Shown one piece after another: positions 12,967 to 25,057 of a DNA stretch of 64,000 bases (its first letter is position 1; the number at the start of each line of letters is the position of its first letter). Position numbers and translations under genes: made by a program. Below the pieces are notes generated by a model. The model saw nothing but the letters and a program-made list of their open reading frames with translations, did not search any database and had not been told where the DNA came from. The stretch is from Pseudeuparius sepicola (lineage: Eukaryota > Arthropoda > Insecta > Coleoptera > Anthribidae): NCBI GenBank assembly GCA_963920635.1, contig OY987298.1, positions 26,390,647 to 26,454,646 on the forward strand. Reading direction: 5' to 3'.

Positions 12967-14044
12967 CAGGGTGATTCAGTCGTGATGTAAAAAAATTTAA
13001 CCAAGCTGTGGGGGAGGCCTAATAAAAAGGAAAATGCGGAAAATAAACAATTTTTTTGCCAAAGTCTAACATGGGGTGAATCATCCTTAGCAAATGATTA
13101 ACTTTTCCCTCCGGTGCGATGTTGTCACTTGTGTGCTCCGCGCATTTATGGCTTATCTAACCAGCTCACTTGCTGCCGCCATTTATTTGGGCAAATGACC
13201 CCCAACTGCCGCTGGTCGGCAATCGCCAGTGCCAAATCGAAAATAGAGAAAAAGACACATTTTTGCTCTGATAGTATGCAATAAGGCCCTGGTACCCCTG
13301 ATTTGTCGGTTGGTATGAACTAAATTACCAATGTGTCAATTCTGTGGTCCCGTTATTTGGCAAGACGAGTATACCATAGTCAGCATTCGTGCTGTCGCAT
13401 AACTTGGTGCTTGGTATATGTCAACGTAGATAGAATCCGCCTGCTACTCGAGAAAATTGCTAGCGGTACAATCTTATGGAAATAGTTCATCATGGATTCA
13501 CAGTTTTATTATACACCAGTGGACTTATTACCGTATCATAACAGATTTCTTATATGTGCTAAGGGGTGATAAGTTATGACGCTCACAAACAGAAAAAACT
13601 TGTGTGTTTAGTCTGTGCGCAATTTTAATCGATGCTGACGTATTTTTGGACATTAATAAAAGAAGAAAAGGGCTGACAGTGGAAAATCAAATAAATTAAC
13701 TTAAACCATGATGTTTTTTTTTATCACAGCAGGAAAATGTTTCCCTAAGAATTTAAACACCACATAAAATTGTTTTTTTGGTTTATCTCAATATTTCGAA
13801 ATGTTTTGTAGATTTCTGTAAAAACGTAAAAAATAAGTAAATTTTCAATATGTTGTTGAACTGGAAACTGTGCACCAGCCTTGACGCGGGAGCTTATGAA
13901 CTGACTAGAAAAGCGCTGTTAAGTAAGTGTTTTAATGCACTTCTGAAAAAATATATTTTTTGTTGATTTAAAACTTTTTTAGTTTCAGATATTCGTATTA
14001 AGCTATTTTTATTAAATTTTTTTACATCGCGATTTATCACCCTG
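12967..14044. mobile_element. TIR element with CAGGGTGATTCA ends
   Basis: CAGGGTGATTCAGTCGTGAT at 12967, preceded by TA, is mirrored by ATCGCGATTTATCACCCTG ending at 14044. A run matching ATGTAAAAAAATTTAA lies just inside each end. I find no transposase reading frame in the roughly 1.08 kb. A partial copy sits at 2720-2874. Confidence 0.65.
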
Positions 14045-15672
14045 AATATTTAATATTTTTTTTGCGGAAAACCGGCGATATCCTTAGCTTTTTTCGACCA
14101 GTTTATAATGTGTTTTATATCCTGTCTTTTTAAAATCAAATCTGTTGATTCAATCATTTTTGTGTGCTTTACTACTTTACATGAAGTTAAACGTTGAAAT
14201 TTTCAAAAGGGCGAAGCAACATGCAGATTTTTTAGTACAGTCATGCAAAATGCAATATTGAAAAAAATGTGGGATGAGATATTTGTGGAGTGTAATATAT
14301 TTCTCGTTTCAAGTTGATTCCAAGAAAATAACCAGATCTTCAAAATTACTCAAATTTAACCAGAAATTAGTATAACCACAGAGAAGACAGAATATAGGTA
14401 GCTCTTGTCAAATATCAAATATGTAAAATGGAGTCAGTACTTTAAATTAAAATTGAGAAACAATATTCACCTACAATAGATTAATTAATTGCCGTTTAAA
14501 GTTGAGCTCTATTTACCATATTTCACAAGCTGTAAGCTATGTCTTCTGTTTTCTCTGTGATACAACTAATTGTATAAAACAAATCCTTGGTTCACGGCCT
14601 ACAAATATGTACCCTATAATGTTACAAATTGAAAAGGTAATTAATTTTAAGGGTTTCTAACTCCATCTTGATCTACAGAAAAGTAACAATTTCTAAAAAT
14701 ATTTATTTACTTCTGGTTAAACCAGAAGTGATATTCAAATTCTAAACCATCAGATTTTATTATTTTTGGTCCTTGACATCAAAAATGCAAAGTATTTTTT
14801 TGTCCAATAAATAGTTTTTTTGGCTTTAATTTTTCGAGAACACACTGTATGTCAATTCTGAAGGTAAATTCGGATTCCCAGGGAAAATGGCATTATCCTG
14901 GTTTTTAGTTTTTGTTGTTTTGAAAAATACCCCCTTTTCCGTATGCCACTGAAATTGACCCGCTGCGCATAGTTCTTTTTGATTTTTTGATTTTGATAAC
15001 TTGGGCCATTACATGTCTAAAAAGATAAAAAACCTTTCCAATATAGTTTGGCCCACAGTGTATATGTTAAAATATGCCGCTCACTCAACCCGAGTTTTTG
15101 GGATATAATTTTAAAGTAATATAGAAGAAGAAGAAAAAGGATTTCTTCTTCTTGGACAATCATAAAATTTTTAAAAGTTCCAGTCTAAGTTTCTGGTATT
15201 TTTTATAAATAACTATAATAATTCATACATATTTTTTATTATTACCTTAAACACAATTATCGACTTGGGATCATCAAATCAAGAGCAAATTTAATAGTGA
15301 ATTTAGTGAGGATAAAAAAGTGGTTTCCGTTTCAAAAAATTGTGAAATATCATGTTTGCCATGATCATAATTTTACTAAACGTGATGGAATCCACCAATG
15401 CGATGTCATTGGACCGTTCAAAAATTTCGGCACCTATGATTGGCTTGATACAGGGGCGGACTAAGAAGAAAAAAACGGCCGTGGCATTCTTCAAACAACC
15501 GGCCCTAGGCGGGACACAACTGTCAAGGAGGGGGTACGGGACGGTGAATAAATTGGAAATATTAACTCTTGAAACTCAATTTTGAACTCTTCTAAAATAA
15601 CCAGTTTCCTTATAGTAGGCCAGTCACTTTAGATAAATAAATATAAATAATTCCGAGGCCGATGATTTATTT
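14045..15672. other. Intergenic, no gene recognised
   Basis: AT-rich sequence without a supported gene. The part near 14840-14930 is a direct copy of a repeat also seen near 53365-53440 (shared words CTGAAG and TTCGGATTC). Open frames at 15303-15585 on both strands have no recognisable domain. Confidence 0.5.
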
Positions 15673-15977
15673 ACCAATCTGTTCAGAAAATTCCCCTGAA
15701 CAAAATATCAAAAGAAGTCCTCTTCTGGATGGACCGCCAAATTTTTTATTAATTAAAAATTACTATATCAGCGTATTTTCTAAGTAAATTTAGCCCAATG
15801 GCGTTGACTGACGTATTAATAAAGACTGCTCAAGGCTGTCATGTTTGACAGTTCTCTGGCTCACCATGCGCTTCCTGGAGACAAAATACAATGCAACATA
15901 CATTGTTGACCATCTACTTTTCAGAATATGAAGCTATAGCCGTGAGAAGTCTTATTAATACGTCAGTCAACGACAAA

Positions 15978-16040
15978 GGGTTAAAGCATGTGCCTATGAA
16001 AGCACCATTTACTTTATGGTAGGTTCAAATCCCACATGCT
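15978..16040 (+). ncRNA. tRNA-like sequence (SINE-type), forward copy
   Basis: GGGTTAAAGC, GTGCCTATGAAAGCAC and GGTTCAAATCCC resemble the D-arm end, anticodon arm and B box of a tRNA. The T-box matches the pol III B-box consensus with one change. The 5' half is missing or diverged, so this is a tRNA-derived fragment and not a functional tRNA. Confidence 0.45.
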
Positions 16041-16221
16041 ACATTTTTTTTAATTAAAAAAAAAACAAATTTTGTTTACTATTTTGTTTTACCGCAATAT
16101 TAACAGTAAAATATGTATTTTTATCGAGGCCTACGTGCAGGTCAATCTGAGGCCGCCGCCCCTCGGCTTAGATAGATAGATAGATATGTATTTTTGTTGA
16201 TAAGTAAAAAAAGAAAATGCA

Positions 16222-16283
16222 TCGTGTGGAATTGAACCTACGATAAAATAAATGATGCTTTCATAGGCACACGCCTTAACCCG
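16222..16283 (-). ncRNA. tRNA-like sequence, reverse copy
   Basis: The minus strand reads TTTAGCGGGTTAAGGCGTGT, then GCCTATGAAAGC and GGTTCAATTCC. This is the same tRNA-derived unit as at 15978, inverted, with a better preserved A-box-like segment (TTAGCGGGTTAAGGC). Together the two form an inverted dimer. Confidence 0.45.
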
Positions 16284-18497
16284 CTAAATTCATTTTCTGA
16301 GAATGTTTTCATGAAGTCGCTCATATATGACGTTGGCATTGAAATAATCAGTAGTTTTTAATTAACAAAACAATTGGCGCCCCAATCCAGAGAGGACATT
16401 TTTTAATATTTTGTTCAGGGGAGTTTCCGAACAGATTGGTATAACCCAAGATCTGTAAAGTACAGAAGGTTGCCTTTCGCTCTCTCTCTACGTTAGTGGG
16501 TAACCTTCTTACTTTACGGGTCTTGGGTATAACCCACTTAAAACCGGAACACCCCCATAAAATTTGTAATTGCCGTCCGATTTGGATAATTTTTTTTAAT
16601 GATAGGGCATCAAAATCTGTACTTTAGAGCAAAACTGCACAATTTATTTCACAAAACCAAGGCCTACTACGACATATTTTTGGCGCCAAAATTGGGGAAA
16701 TCATATTAGAGATTTTTGTATAAATATTCTGATTAGCCACTGGATTGGGCATCCCTTAAAACAGGTTTGTACCAGATTTTCTTAAAAAATTATCAAAAAA
16801 TAAAAATTCTAGAAACCAATGAAAATCGCGATTTAACTACCTATAAAATCGTTGACTGAAATAATATTTCAGTCAAAAAACCTAAAGTAAAAATGAAATT
16901 TTAATTTTTATACTAATCCACCATTTATTTAGATAAATTTTTCATACCTCATATTGATATTACTATTACTTGTAATAAAGTAGGTTACAGTTTTTAATTG
17001 TTTTTAATCCACATGAAACTTCATTTAAACGAGTAGGCAGGTAAAATAAGTAGTTAAATAGCAATTTTCATTGGTTTCTAGAATTTTTACTGTTCTATAT
17101 TTTTTATAGAGATGTGCTGAGGGTTTTTTCCCAAAGTGGGGTATAAACCGGGTCCGGTTTTTTCGTAAATTCCCTTGGGTTTTTTAATATATTATTTTTT
17201 TTTACTTTTGACAGATTTGACACATAACATGACATGAATTTTGACAGTACATACATAACACAATACATAGTAATACATAGTATAGAGCGAATGGCGAATG
17301 CAAATTATAGGTTTAGAGTCAGTTTCAGGTTTCAGTTTGTAGAAAACATTTCCACTTTCCACAAATTATTTCTCAGTAGCATTACCAATAAATAAAATAT
17401 TAAAAAGATGATAAATAAAATATTAAAAAGATGCCAAGACATTGTTCCGAAGAATGGACACAGTTTAGAATAATAAAAAATAAAAACAAAGAGTGATAAT
17501 AAAAATAAAAAACTTAAAAATAAAAAGTAGCGGAATGTAACCATTGCAGTAAACAATATTTTCCCAATGTGGTCAAATTATTGAAGACACATATAAAACA
17601 AGTACCTACCGACCTCGGAGCGCCACGAACTTGAGGGGTGCCAAGTTGTCGCCGCGCTGAAATCGCGGCAGGCTTATAAACGCCTACATTTTTTTTGTGA
17701 TGCCACTGTCACTTGTCACAGCACCCCTACATGTTTCTTCTATACTCCTATATCCCCTACCTGTCCCCCACAAATCTTTGAGACAGATTTGCACAACAAT
17801 TTCAGAATTTTCTTCTTTGGGATTTTTTGCGAAGCCACCGTCATTTTTACGGCACGTATCAAATCGGAAAATGGCTCAAACGGCAGAACGGCTTTTCCGC
17901 TTCTGGCACGCTTCAATAGCGATGTGGCACTTATTTTTTTTGCAGCCCCGGTCAAAATTTGGACTTTAAATATCGAAAACTGAGCCCGCTAGCCGTGACC
18001 AAACAAAAGCATTACACACATACATTTTTGAGAAACGGGCACGACTATAAACACCTCAGAACGCCACCAAATTGAAGGGTGCCAAGTTGTCGCGGCGCTG
18101 AAACCGTGGCAGGCTTATAAACGCCTACGCGGATTTTTCTGCGATGCCACTGTCACTATTAGGCGGGGGAAAAATTTTCCGTGTAGGTTTCCTTCCTCGC
18201 AGCCAAAACAAAATTTGTATCTCGCCAAACAAAAAGGTTCTATCTGTTCTGGGAAAACTGAGCTTGCCATGGAAAAAATAATTACTCGATAATTTTCCCC
18301 TTGGCATTTGAGGCTGATACAAAAAAACCGGAAGTGCCTACCTCTATTAATGAGAAATATGTTCACCTATGAAGGATCAGGGTAGGCTGTGGAACAAAAT
18401 CCACTAAAATCCGAAATATCGGTTTCTTTCCTTTCCTGTACACATTCCATTGCAGCAGAAACGAAATTTTTATCTCGCCAAACAAAAAAGTTGTATA

Positions 18498-20435
18498 CAG
18501 TGTGACCCATTTGTTTTGGGGTCAGTCTGTAAAAAGTGTATCAATCGTGCGATTTGGCTGATTTTTTTTTTAAATTGTAGAGCTCGATGAACTGCACATT
18601 TTGAACAAAAATTGCCTGGTTCGCATAAAATCCAAAGCCTACTATGACCGTTTTTATGAGCAAAATTTTAAGAAACCATATTAGCGTTTTTTTTTGAAAA
18701 AATCTGTGTGCGCCAATGGATTGAGCACCCCTCGAAATGGGTATGTACAAAATTTCATCAAAATATTTCAAGTAATAACGATTTTGTAGAAAAATTAAAA
18801 ATGCAGCCAAGGTACGTCTTTATTTTCAAAAATTCAAAGTTGGCCATGGAAAATAATTGAATTGTAATAATACAACCTTATGCTTATAAACACAAAACAT
18901 AAAAACGATTAAAATTATAAAATTTTTGTAACTTCTACCAAGCCTCCATTTTCTACAATGCATTTGTCGTTCCTCTTGCGTACATTCAAAATTACATTTC
19001 GTATTTGCTGTGGAGTAATTTCCTCACAACTACGGTTTATCCTAGCTTGCAGTTCTTGTAAATTATGGGGTCTTGACTTATAAACATTTTGCTTAAGTGT
19101 ACCCCAAAGAAAAAAATCTAAAGGAGTTAAGTCCGGAGATCTCGGTGGCCACTCACAGAAAGGACTATTTCGCCCTATCCAACAGTTTTCAAAATTATTA
19201 TCTAGCCAGTTTCTGATTAAACGAGCATTATGAATAGGACTGCCATCTAACTGTAACTTTAAATTTAAACGGTATCTTAATGGTAACTCATCTAAAGCAT
19301 TTCTAAATTCAATTTCTAGAAAATTCAAGAAGCCAGCCGCATTCAAATTCCCTTCAAAGAAAAATGGGCCAATTATTCTGTCGCGTAGTATTCCACACCA
19401 AACGTTAATTTTTTGTGAATATTGTCTCCTTGCATTTATTATAAACTCTGGATTTTCAGCTGACCAGTGACGGCAGTTTTGACTTGATACTACACCATTT
19501 GTAGTAAACGTGGCTTCGTCGGTGAATAAAATTTCATTTAAAAAGTTGCCATTATGGAGATATTCACCTTGCAGCCAATAGCAAAATTCTAATCTTCTCT
19601 CCTCATCTCCTGGTTCCAGGGTGTGCAAAAATTTTGGCTTAAACGGTTTTATTTTGTTTTGTCTCAAACATCTCCTTATACTCTCTCTGGGTATATGAAG
19701 GTCTAAACTAGCCGTTCGAACACTATTTCGAGGATTGTCACTAAAGTATTGCAGAATTTGATTGTTATTTTCAACAAGTCCACGGCGTCCATTTTGCCTA
19801 GTTTTTAATAAATTTTTAGAAATCGATCCAGTTTCATCAAAAATATTGTTTATACGTTGTACAGTACTTCGACTCTCTGATCTACCTGGGTGTCTATTGT
19901 TAAATTCGGCCGCAGCTTCTGCTGCCGAGCGCTCGTTGTCGCCCACGAGTCGAACAATTTCTATTTTGTCTCTTATGCTTAAATATTCCATAATTATGAT
20001 AATTAATTGTATTGAGCACAAACAATTTCTGAACTCAATTTAGACAGTTTGACACTTAATAAAAGTAAACAATTCAATTATTTTCCATGGCCAACTTTGA
20101 ATTTTTGAAAATAAAGACGTACCTTGGCTGCATTTTTAATTTTTCTACAAAATCGTTATTACTTGAAATATTTTGATGAAATTTTGTACATACCCATTTC
20201 AAGGGGTGCTCAATCCATTGGCGCACACAGATTTTTTCAAAAAAAAACGCTAATATGGTTTCTTAAAATTTTGCTCATAAAAACGGTCATAGTAGGCTTT
20301 GGATTTTATGCGAACCAGGCAATTTTTGTTCAAAATGTGCAGTTCATCGAGCTCTACAATTTAAAAAAAAATCAGCCAAATCGCACGATTGATACACTTT
20401 TTACAGACTGACCCCAAAACAAATGGGTCACACTG
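18498..20435 (-). mobile_element. Intact mariner-type transposon, 1938 bp
   Basis: CAGTGTGACCCATTTGTTTT starts at 18498 and its exact reverse complement ends at 20435. The terminal inverted repeats are about 367 bp (18498-18865 and 20069-20435) and nearly identical. TA is duplicated at 18496-18497 and 20436-20437. The flanking repeat units join cleanly when the element is ignored: the 18231-18250 unit has the same context uninterrupted. The single gene is a full-length transposase on the minus strand. Near-identical arms and an open gene suggest recent activity. Confidence 0.93.
18915..19991 (-). CDS. Mariner-family transposase, full length
   Basis: This is a 358-residue transposase for cut-and-paste movement of the surrounding element. 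An N-terminal helix-turn-helix region lies at residues 1-60 (YLSIRDKIEIVRLVGDNERS) and a second at about 65-115. The catalytic core has D158 (ILFTDEATF), D249 (LQLDGSPIHNA) and D287 (WPPRSPDLTPLDFFLWG). By my count there are 37 residues between the second and third Asp, which would fit a DD37D (maT-like) spacing and not the DD34D of Mos1. The C-terminal tail is NVRKRNDKCIVENGG. I chose the ATG at 19991; the open frame extends further upstream only through a TTG. There is no internal stop or frameshift, so it may be active. Confidence 0.92.
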   Translation of the reverse strand: MEYLSIRDKIEIVRLVGDNERSAAEAAAEFNNRHPGRSESRSTVQRINNIFDETGSISKNLLKTRQNGRRGLVENNNQILQYFSDNPRNSVRTASLDLHIPRESIRRCLRQNKIKPFKPKFLHTLEPGDEERRLEFCYWLQGEYLHNGNFLNEILFTDEATFTTNGVVSSQNCRHWSAENPEFIINARRQYSQKINVWCGILRDRIIGPFFFEGNLNAAGFLNFLEIEFRNALDELPLRYRLNLKLQLDGSPIHNARLIRNWLDNNFENCWIGRNSPFCEWPPRSPDLTPLDFFLWGTLKQNVYKSRPHNLQELQARINRSCEEITPQQIRNVILNVRKRNDKCIVENGGLVEVTKIL

Positions 20436-22799
20436 TATGTTCTGCGAAAACTGAGCGAGCCATGGAAAAAATAATTCCTTGATAATTTTCCCCTTGGCAT
20501 TTGGGGCCAACACAAACAAACCGGAAGTGCCTATCTCTACTAATGAGAAAATTATTCACCTCCGAAGGATCAGGATAGGCTAGGGAAAAATATTCCATTA
20601 AAATCCGAAATATCGGTTTCCTTCCTTTCCCGTACACATTCCATCGCAGCAGAAACAGAATTTTTTTTATCTTTTCTGGTAAAACTGAGCGTGCCATGGA
20701 AAAAATATTTCCTCGATAATTTTCCCCTTGGCATTTGGGGCCGATACAAAAAAAAATGGAAGTGTCTATCTCTACTAATGAGAAAGTTATTCACCTCTGA
20801 AGGATTAGGGCAGGCTGTGGAAAAAAAAATTGTTCGGCCCAGTGTCATTTTATCTTCTGCATCTAACATACTTTGTTCCGTCTTTCTATCTTGTCGCATA
20901 AAAAAGTTGTTTTACGGCGAAATCGAGTAGGCCATGGATTTTTCTCTCCGAATTTCCCAATGTTTCTATCCTGGCAACCCAACAAAAGAAACCCGAGTCT
21001 TGTATCTCTAAAGACAAAAAAGTAGCACTTGTTGTGACAAAATCGAGGTAGCCATGAAAAAATGTCGTCGTCCATTTTTTCCTCTCCCTATATGCACATA
21101 ATCAAAACAAACGGCAGCCCTGTATCTCTAACGGCAGAGGAGGAGTTACCGCTGCCTATTATAGAATTTCGAGGTTATGTTGTATCGTAATTTTCCAACT
21201 AAATTTCCCATCATATTTCCCAGCAAGAGACACCCGGTAAGCACTCTGAGTATGAAAGCTCTCCATAACCTAAAAGCCTTTTTTGGGCGGCAAAAGTTCC
21301 CACCTTCTTTCTTCGTCAACCGCTTCGAAAAAGCCCAAATATTCAACAGGTGCATCCCCTCAGTTCTGTAACCTCAAATTCTCACTCCTATATGCATCCT
21401 TAATAGGCGGGAAATCCTCGGGAACCACTCTTGGAAATTGCATGTTATTTCTTATTTCTCGATTTTTTTGGGGGTGCTGGAAGCATCCGAACCTGACCCG
21501 AAGACTTGGGGGAAGCTTTAAATTGCTACCTAACAGAGCCGAGCCGAAATAACGTAGCTGCAGCTCGAGAAAAAAAGGGCAATTTCTGACAATCTCGCAA
21601 CATTTTCGGACACATAAAAACGATCCGGAGGAAAAGCTTAATATCTCTCGCATTTTCTGCTTTAATAATCCGAAGAACTGTTAAATCTATTCATCGGACC
21701 TTCCTCTTCCTTCCTTTTTCGATTTCCCTCTTGCCTTAAGAATCTTTTTCGCCTCGCTCGAGATAATTTTCACGGGCCACTGTACCACCCAAATTCCTAT
21801 CCAACTCTTTACTGCACAGCTCGAAGGCCCCGCCTTACCACCGCTTCTGGCGGCCGTATTTAAGCGAAGAGAATTTTTCGGCTTCGAGATTGTGTTTCTC
21901 GTATGCGGGTGACCCTTTCCTAAGCCTAAAAACTACAGGTCGGCCGCTTCGCGACAAAGAGTACTTTTTGCCCGAGTTTAGAAGCAACAGCTTATCCAAT
22001 TGGTTCGCCCTTTGGCATGAGTGAAGCCCATATCGGTCCGGAGCCCCGCCTAAACGTTGAACTCGATCGGCAATCTAGGTTCGAAACGCCGGCCCTTTAA
22101 AAAAATCGAAAAAAAAAAAAAACCATTCCAGGCGCCAAACAGCTTTTCCAATTCGGGCGCCCTTCAATTGGGGTCCATACGCATGCACTGCCCTACGTGA
22201 AATTTTGACTCGAAAAATCGAAAACTGCGTCCTGTAGAGGGCGGGGAACAAAGCGTACGAAACCGTACATACATACATACATATGACACATACATACATC
22301 CAGAAGCTGGGACGATTATAAACACTAATACTTAGGAGGTCCGACAGGGCTGGACCTGGCGTTTATAACAAGTAGGTACCTATTTTCCTATTTATAAAAT
22401 TCGTAAATACCCAATAAAATCCCAAAGCGGGTTTTTACAAGCAAAAAAAAACCCTTGAAAAACCCAACAATAAATATTTGAAAATAATAAATTATAAATT
22501 CTAAATGTAGGGTTATGGTATCAAAATAATCGTCTTTTAAAAAGTAATTTTAAAATGAAAGAAACCAGAAATTTGACATATAAAAATCCTACCCGGAAAA
22601 AAAACCGGGTTTTTCCCTCAAAAAATAATAACCCGATTTTTTCCCATCACTAACAAAATTTGGTACAAACAAAATTTTTATAAAAAATTGCTAATATGAT
22701 TTCTCTAATTTTGATGCCCTATTGTTTAAAAAAACCCGATCGGATGACAATTACAAATTTTATCGGTTTTAGGTGGGTCACACTACCTCGGAATTATTT

Positions 22800-25057
22800 C
22801 TATTTATGCATATTTTCGATCGAAAGTGACTGGGCTATAGACTTAGTTGGTTCTAAAAATTTAAGATACCAATAAAATTACGGGATAGTGCAAAGTGCAA
22901 CGAACGAACGAATAAAGTTTCTTAGTTTTGACACCAGGGCACCAGTAGTGTGACAGTGTGTTGACTGACGTCCCACGCACTCGGCCACCGGCTGTGTAAT
23001 TATACAAGGGCCGGCTTAAGCCCAGCAACAAGACAGGCTGTTTTTTTATTTCTCTATTGACCTAGCGAGACTGGCCCTTCTGGCATTTGCCCTAATGCCC
23101 ACATAACCAGTCCGCCTCTGGCTTGATGGATTCCATTACATCTTTTTACTGACATTACTTCATTTTGTATGACATCACCCCTATACCTACATCATAACAA
23201 TGTAATCAGTAAGTACGAAGCTGCAAAGTTTCAGCTATAATTTGACTAAAAAATAGATGTATGTAGTTGATGTTACCAAATTTTTTTTAAAGATTCTGAT
23301 CGTCTATATTTTTTCATAGGATCAACTGGAAACAGAATTTAAAACTGTTGCACCTTTATTATCAATTTATTAGTGGCTGACTGTACCATTTGCCATCTGC
23401 ATTATTTGGCGTGGTTAATATCTTGGGTATTACTGTGACTAATTGTGTTTATTTAAATAGAATATATAAAAGCCATATTGTCTTCTGGATTCAAGCACTT
23501 AAATTTGATAGTCAATATCAAATAATATAAAAAAAAACATTTTTTAAATCAGATCAAAAATCGGTTTTGCAAAAATATCAAAATACTTGACGAGTTTATG
23601 ACTTTATATTATGTATTAATCACCAAATTATATTTTTGATTTTTATATTGGCAAGTTTGTTTATTATAATGTGTACAAGAACAGCTCATTTTGATAGCTA
23701 TTGCTGAAAACTGTTCATTATGCTGTATTGGTCTGCGTGAACTGAAAGACTTAAAGTAATTTGAATTTGTAAATAAATTTTTATATTTTATTTAATAGAG
23801 ATTTTTAATACAAGGAATGTGTTTCAATTATAAATCGTCACCATAATAAGGAATACTATTTCAGAATAGACACTGCTCCCCATCATAAGTATTAAAATAA
23901 TTCCAATAGCATTTTCAGAGACAATATAACATTATCTATAATACCTTTTCTTCATTTTACGAATTATAATTCCAAAGCTGAAATACCACGACTGCTCAGC
24001 AGGAATGGTATTTTCTTTTCTTAGCATTCGGATTATAATGAGTTAATAAATTAACGAAAGGTATTGACCGATTATTAGGTATACCACGAGTTATATTTTG
24101 GAAGAGAATTTAAACAACTGCAAATAATTTAATTATTGTATAAGTGTTTAGAGGTAATTTGACAACCAAACTTATTAAATAAATTAAACTACAAAAATTA
24201 TAAATATTTAGCCTTTTCGAAAGTGATTTAAAAAATAAAAAAAAAATGCGACAACCGGAATTTTAACCCGAGACCCCACACACCCAAAGCGAGAGTCATA
24301 CCATTAGACCATTGTGCTTCCATATAAAATTTACTTAATTAGCATTTAAATTGAAGTCTATTTGATAGCTGTCATTTAGGATGAACCTTTAGTTTTGAAA
24401 TTGTATCTTTTAGTCCTATATTATATTTGGTACTGTAAAGAAATTATAAGCTTAACTTATCAGTTTTAGCTTCCGCAGTATTGGTTTAGTGTAACTACGG
24501 AGTAACTAAGAGAGTAGGATTTCAGAGATAATACCACTACCTAGTGGTATTATTATCGGTGAAATCATCACCTGATTAGGTAATATTTCACAAATTATTT
24601 CATTTCATTGGTTCATATTGGCAGGAGTTTAAATCTCAAATAAATATTTCAAGTTCACAAATATTGTTGTTGGCTTGTAGGAGTAGACAAAATATACTTT
24701 ATAGAGACCTCAAAAAGTCTCAGGGTTGCATTTCTTGACCTCTGTGGCCATTTTTGATTCCCATTGCATGAAATGACGGGAATTATTTTCTCTTGTTTAA
24801 GAAACTGACAAATGAAAATTATGCATTTTTACCATGTGTGTACATCTCGCCGTTCTAAGTACTTCCTTGAACATCCTTAATTAGTATTTAAGCATTTGTC
24901 AGTCTTTATTGGTCGAAATGGCTGATAAGTAGCACAAATATGTCCAGCTCAGAAGGCATCCACATGTGAGAGGATATAAAATTATTTAATTAGAAAAATA
25001 AAAATAGTAAATTATATTTACAAAAACGAAGAATTTATATAAATTAAAATGATACTA
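22800..25057. other. Intergenic AT-rich spacer
   Basis: No gene is recognised in this stretch between the foldback element and the 3' end of HUS1, apart from a tRNA-Pro-like pseudogene at 24248-24318. Confidence 0.5.
24248..24318 (-). pseudogene. tRNA-Pro-like pseudogene
   Basis: The minus strand contains ATGGTCTAATGGTATGACTC, the loop CTTTGGG (anticodon UGG) and CGGGTTAAAATTCCGG. These closely match the A box, anticodon arm and T arm of animal tRNA-Pro. The acceptor stem has about three mismatches and the anticodon stem is also broken, and a T-rich run follows at the 3' side. I therefore call a pseudogene or tRNA-derived SINE head. Confidence 0.6.

Larger units (their letters stand above)
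15673..16440. mobile_element. Foldback element carrying two tRNA-like sequences
   Basis: ACCAATCTGTTCAG at 15673 is mirrored by CGAACAGATTGGT ending at 16440. The arms run inward for about 90 bp (TTCCCCTGAACAAAATAT and its inverse). Inside, CTGACGTATTAATA and TATTAATACGTCAG form a second inverted pair at about 15810 and 15955. Two tRNA-like sequences in opposite orientation lie further inside. Confidence 0.65.
17605..22350. repeat. Degenerate tandem/dispersed repeat block
   Basis: This is a mosaic of recurring units. CCTCGGAGCGCCACGAACTT at about 17613 recurs as a diverged copy at about 18047 and outside the block at about 52412. Units with GCCATGGAAAAAATA, CCCCTTGGCATTTG and TAATGAGAAA recur with about 240 bp spacing at 18230-18490, 20440-20690 and 20690-20940. 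The segment at 22040-22300 resembles 54895-55110. An ACAT microsatellite lies near 22265-22300. No coherent coding sequence or superfamily hallmark is visible. The block is interrupted by the intact mariner. Confidence 0.55.
16533..22790. mobile_element. Old foldback element split by later insertions
   Basis: ATAACCCACTTAAAACCGG at about 16536 pairs with CGGTTTTAGGTGGGTCACAC at about 22763-22782. Inverted similarity continues inward (TTTGTAATTG, GATAGGGCATCAAAAT, and further in CCGGTTTTTTCG-like text near 17150 and 22600). The left arm also resembles the arm of the intact mariner at 18498, so it is probably a diverged relative. Its middle is occupied by the 17605-22350 repeat block. Confidence 0.5.

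Noticed and set aside
18541..20411. Two almost identical small proteins at 18541-18810 (-) and 20124-20411 (+)
   Set aside because: They are the same reading of the two mirror-image terminal repeats of the mariner; no gene.
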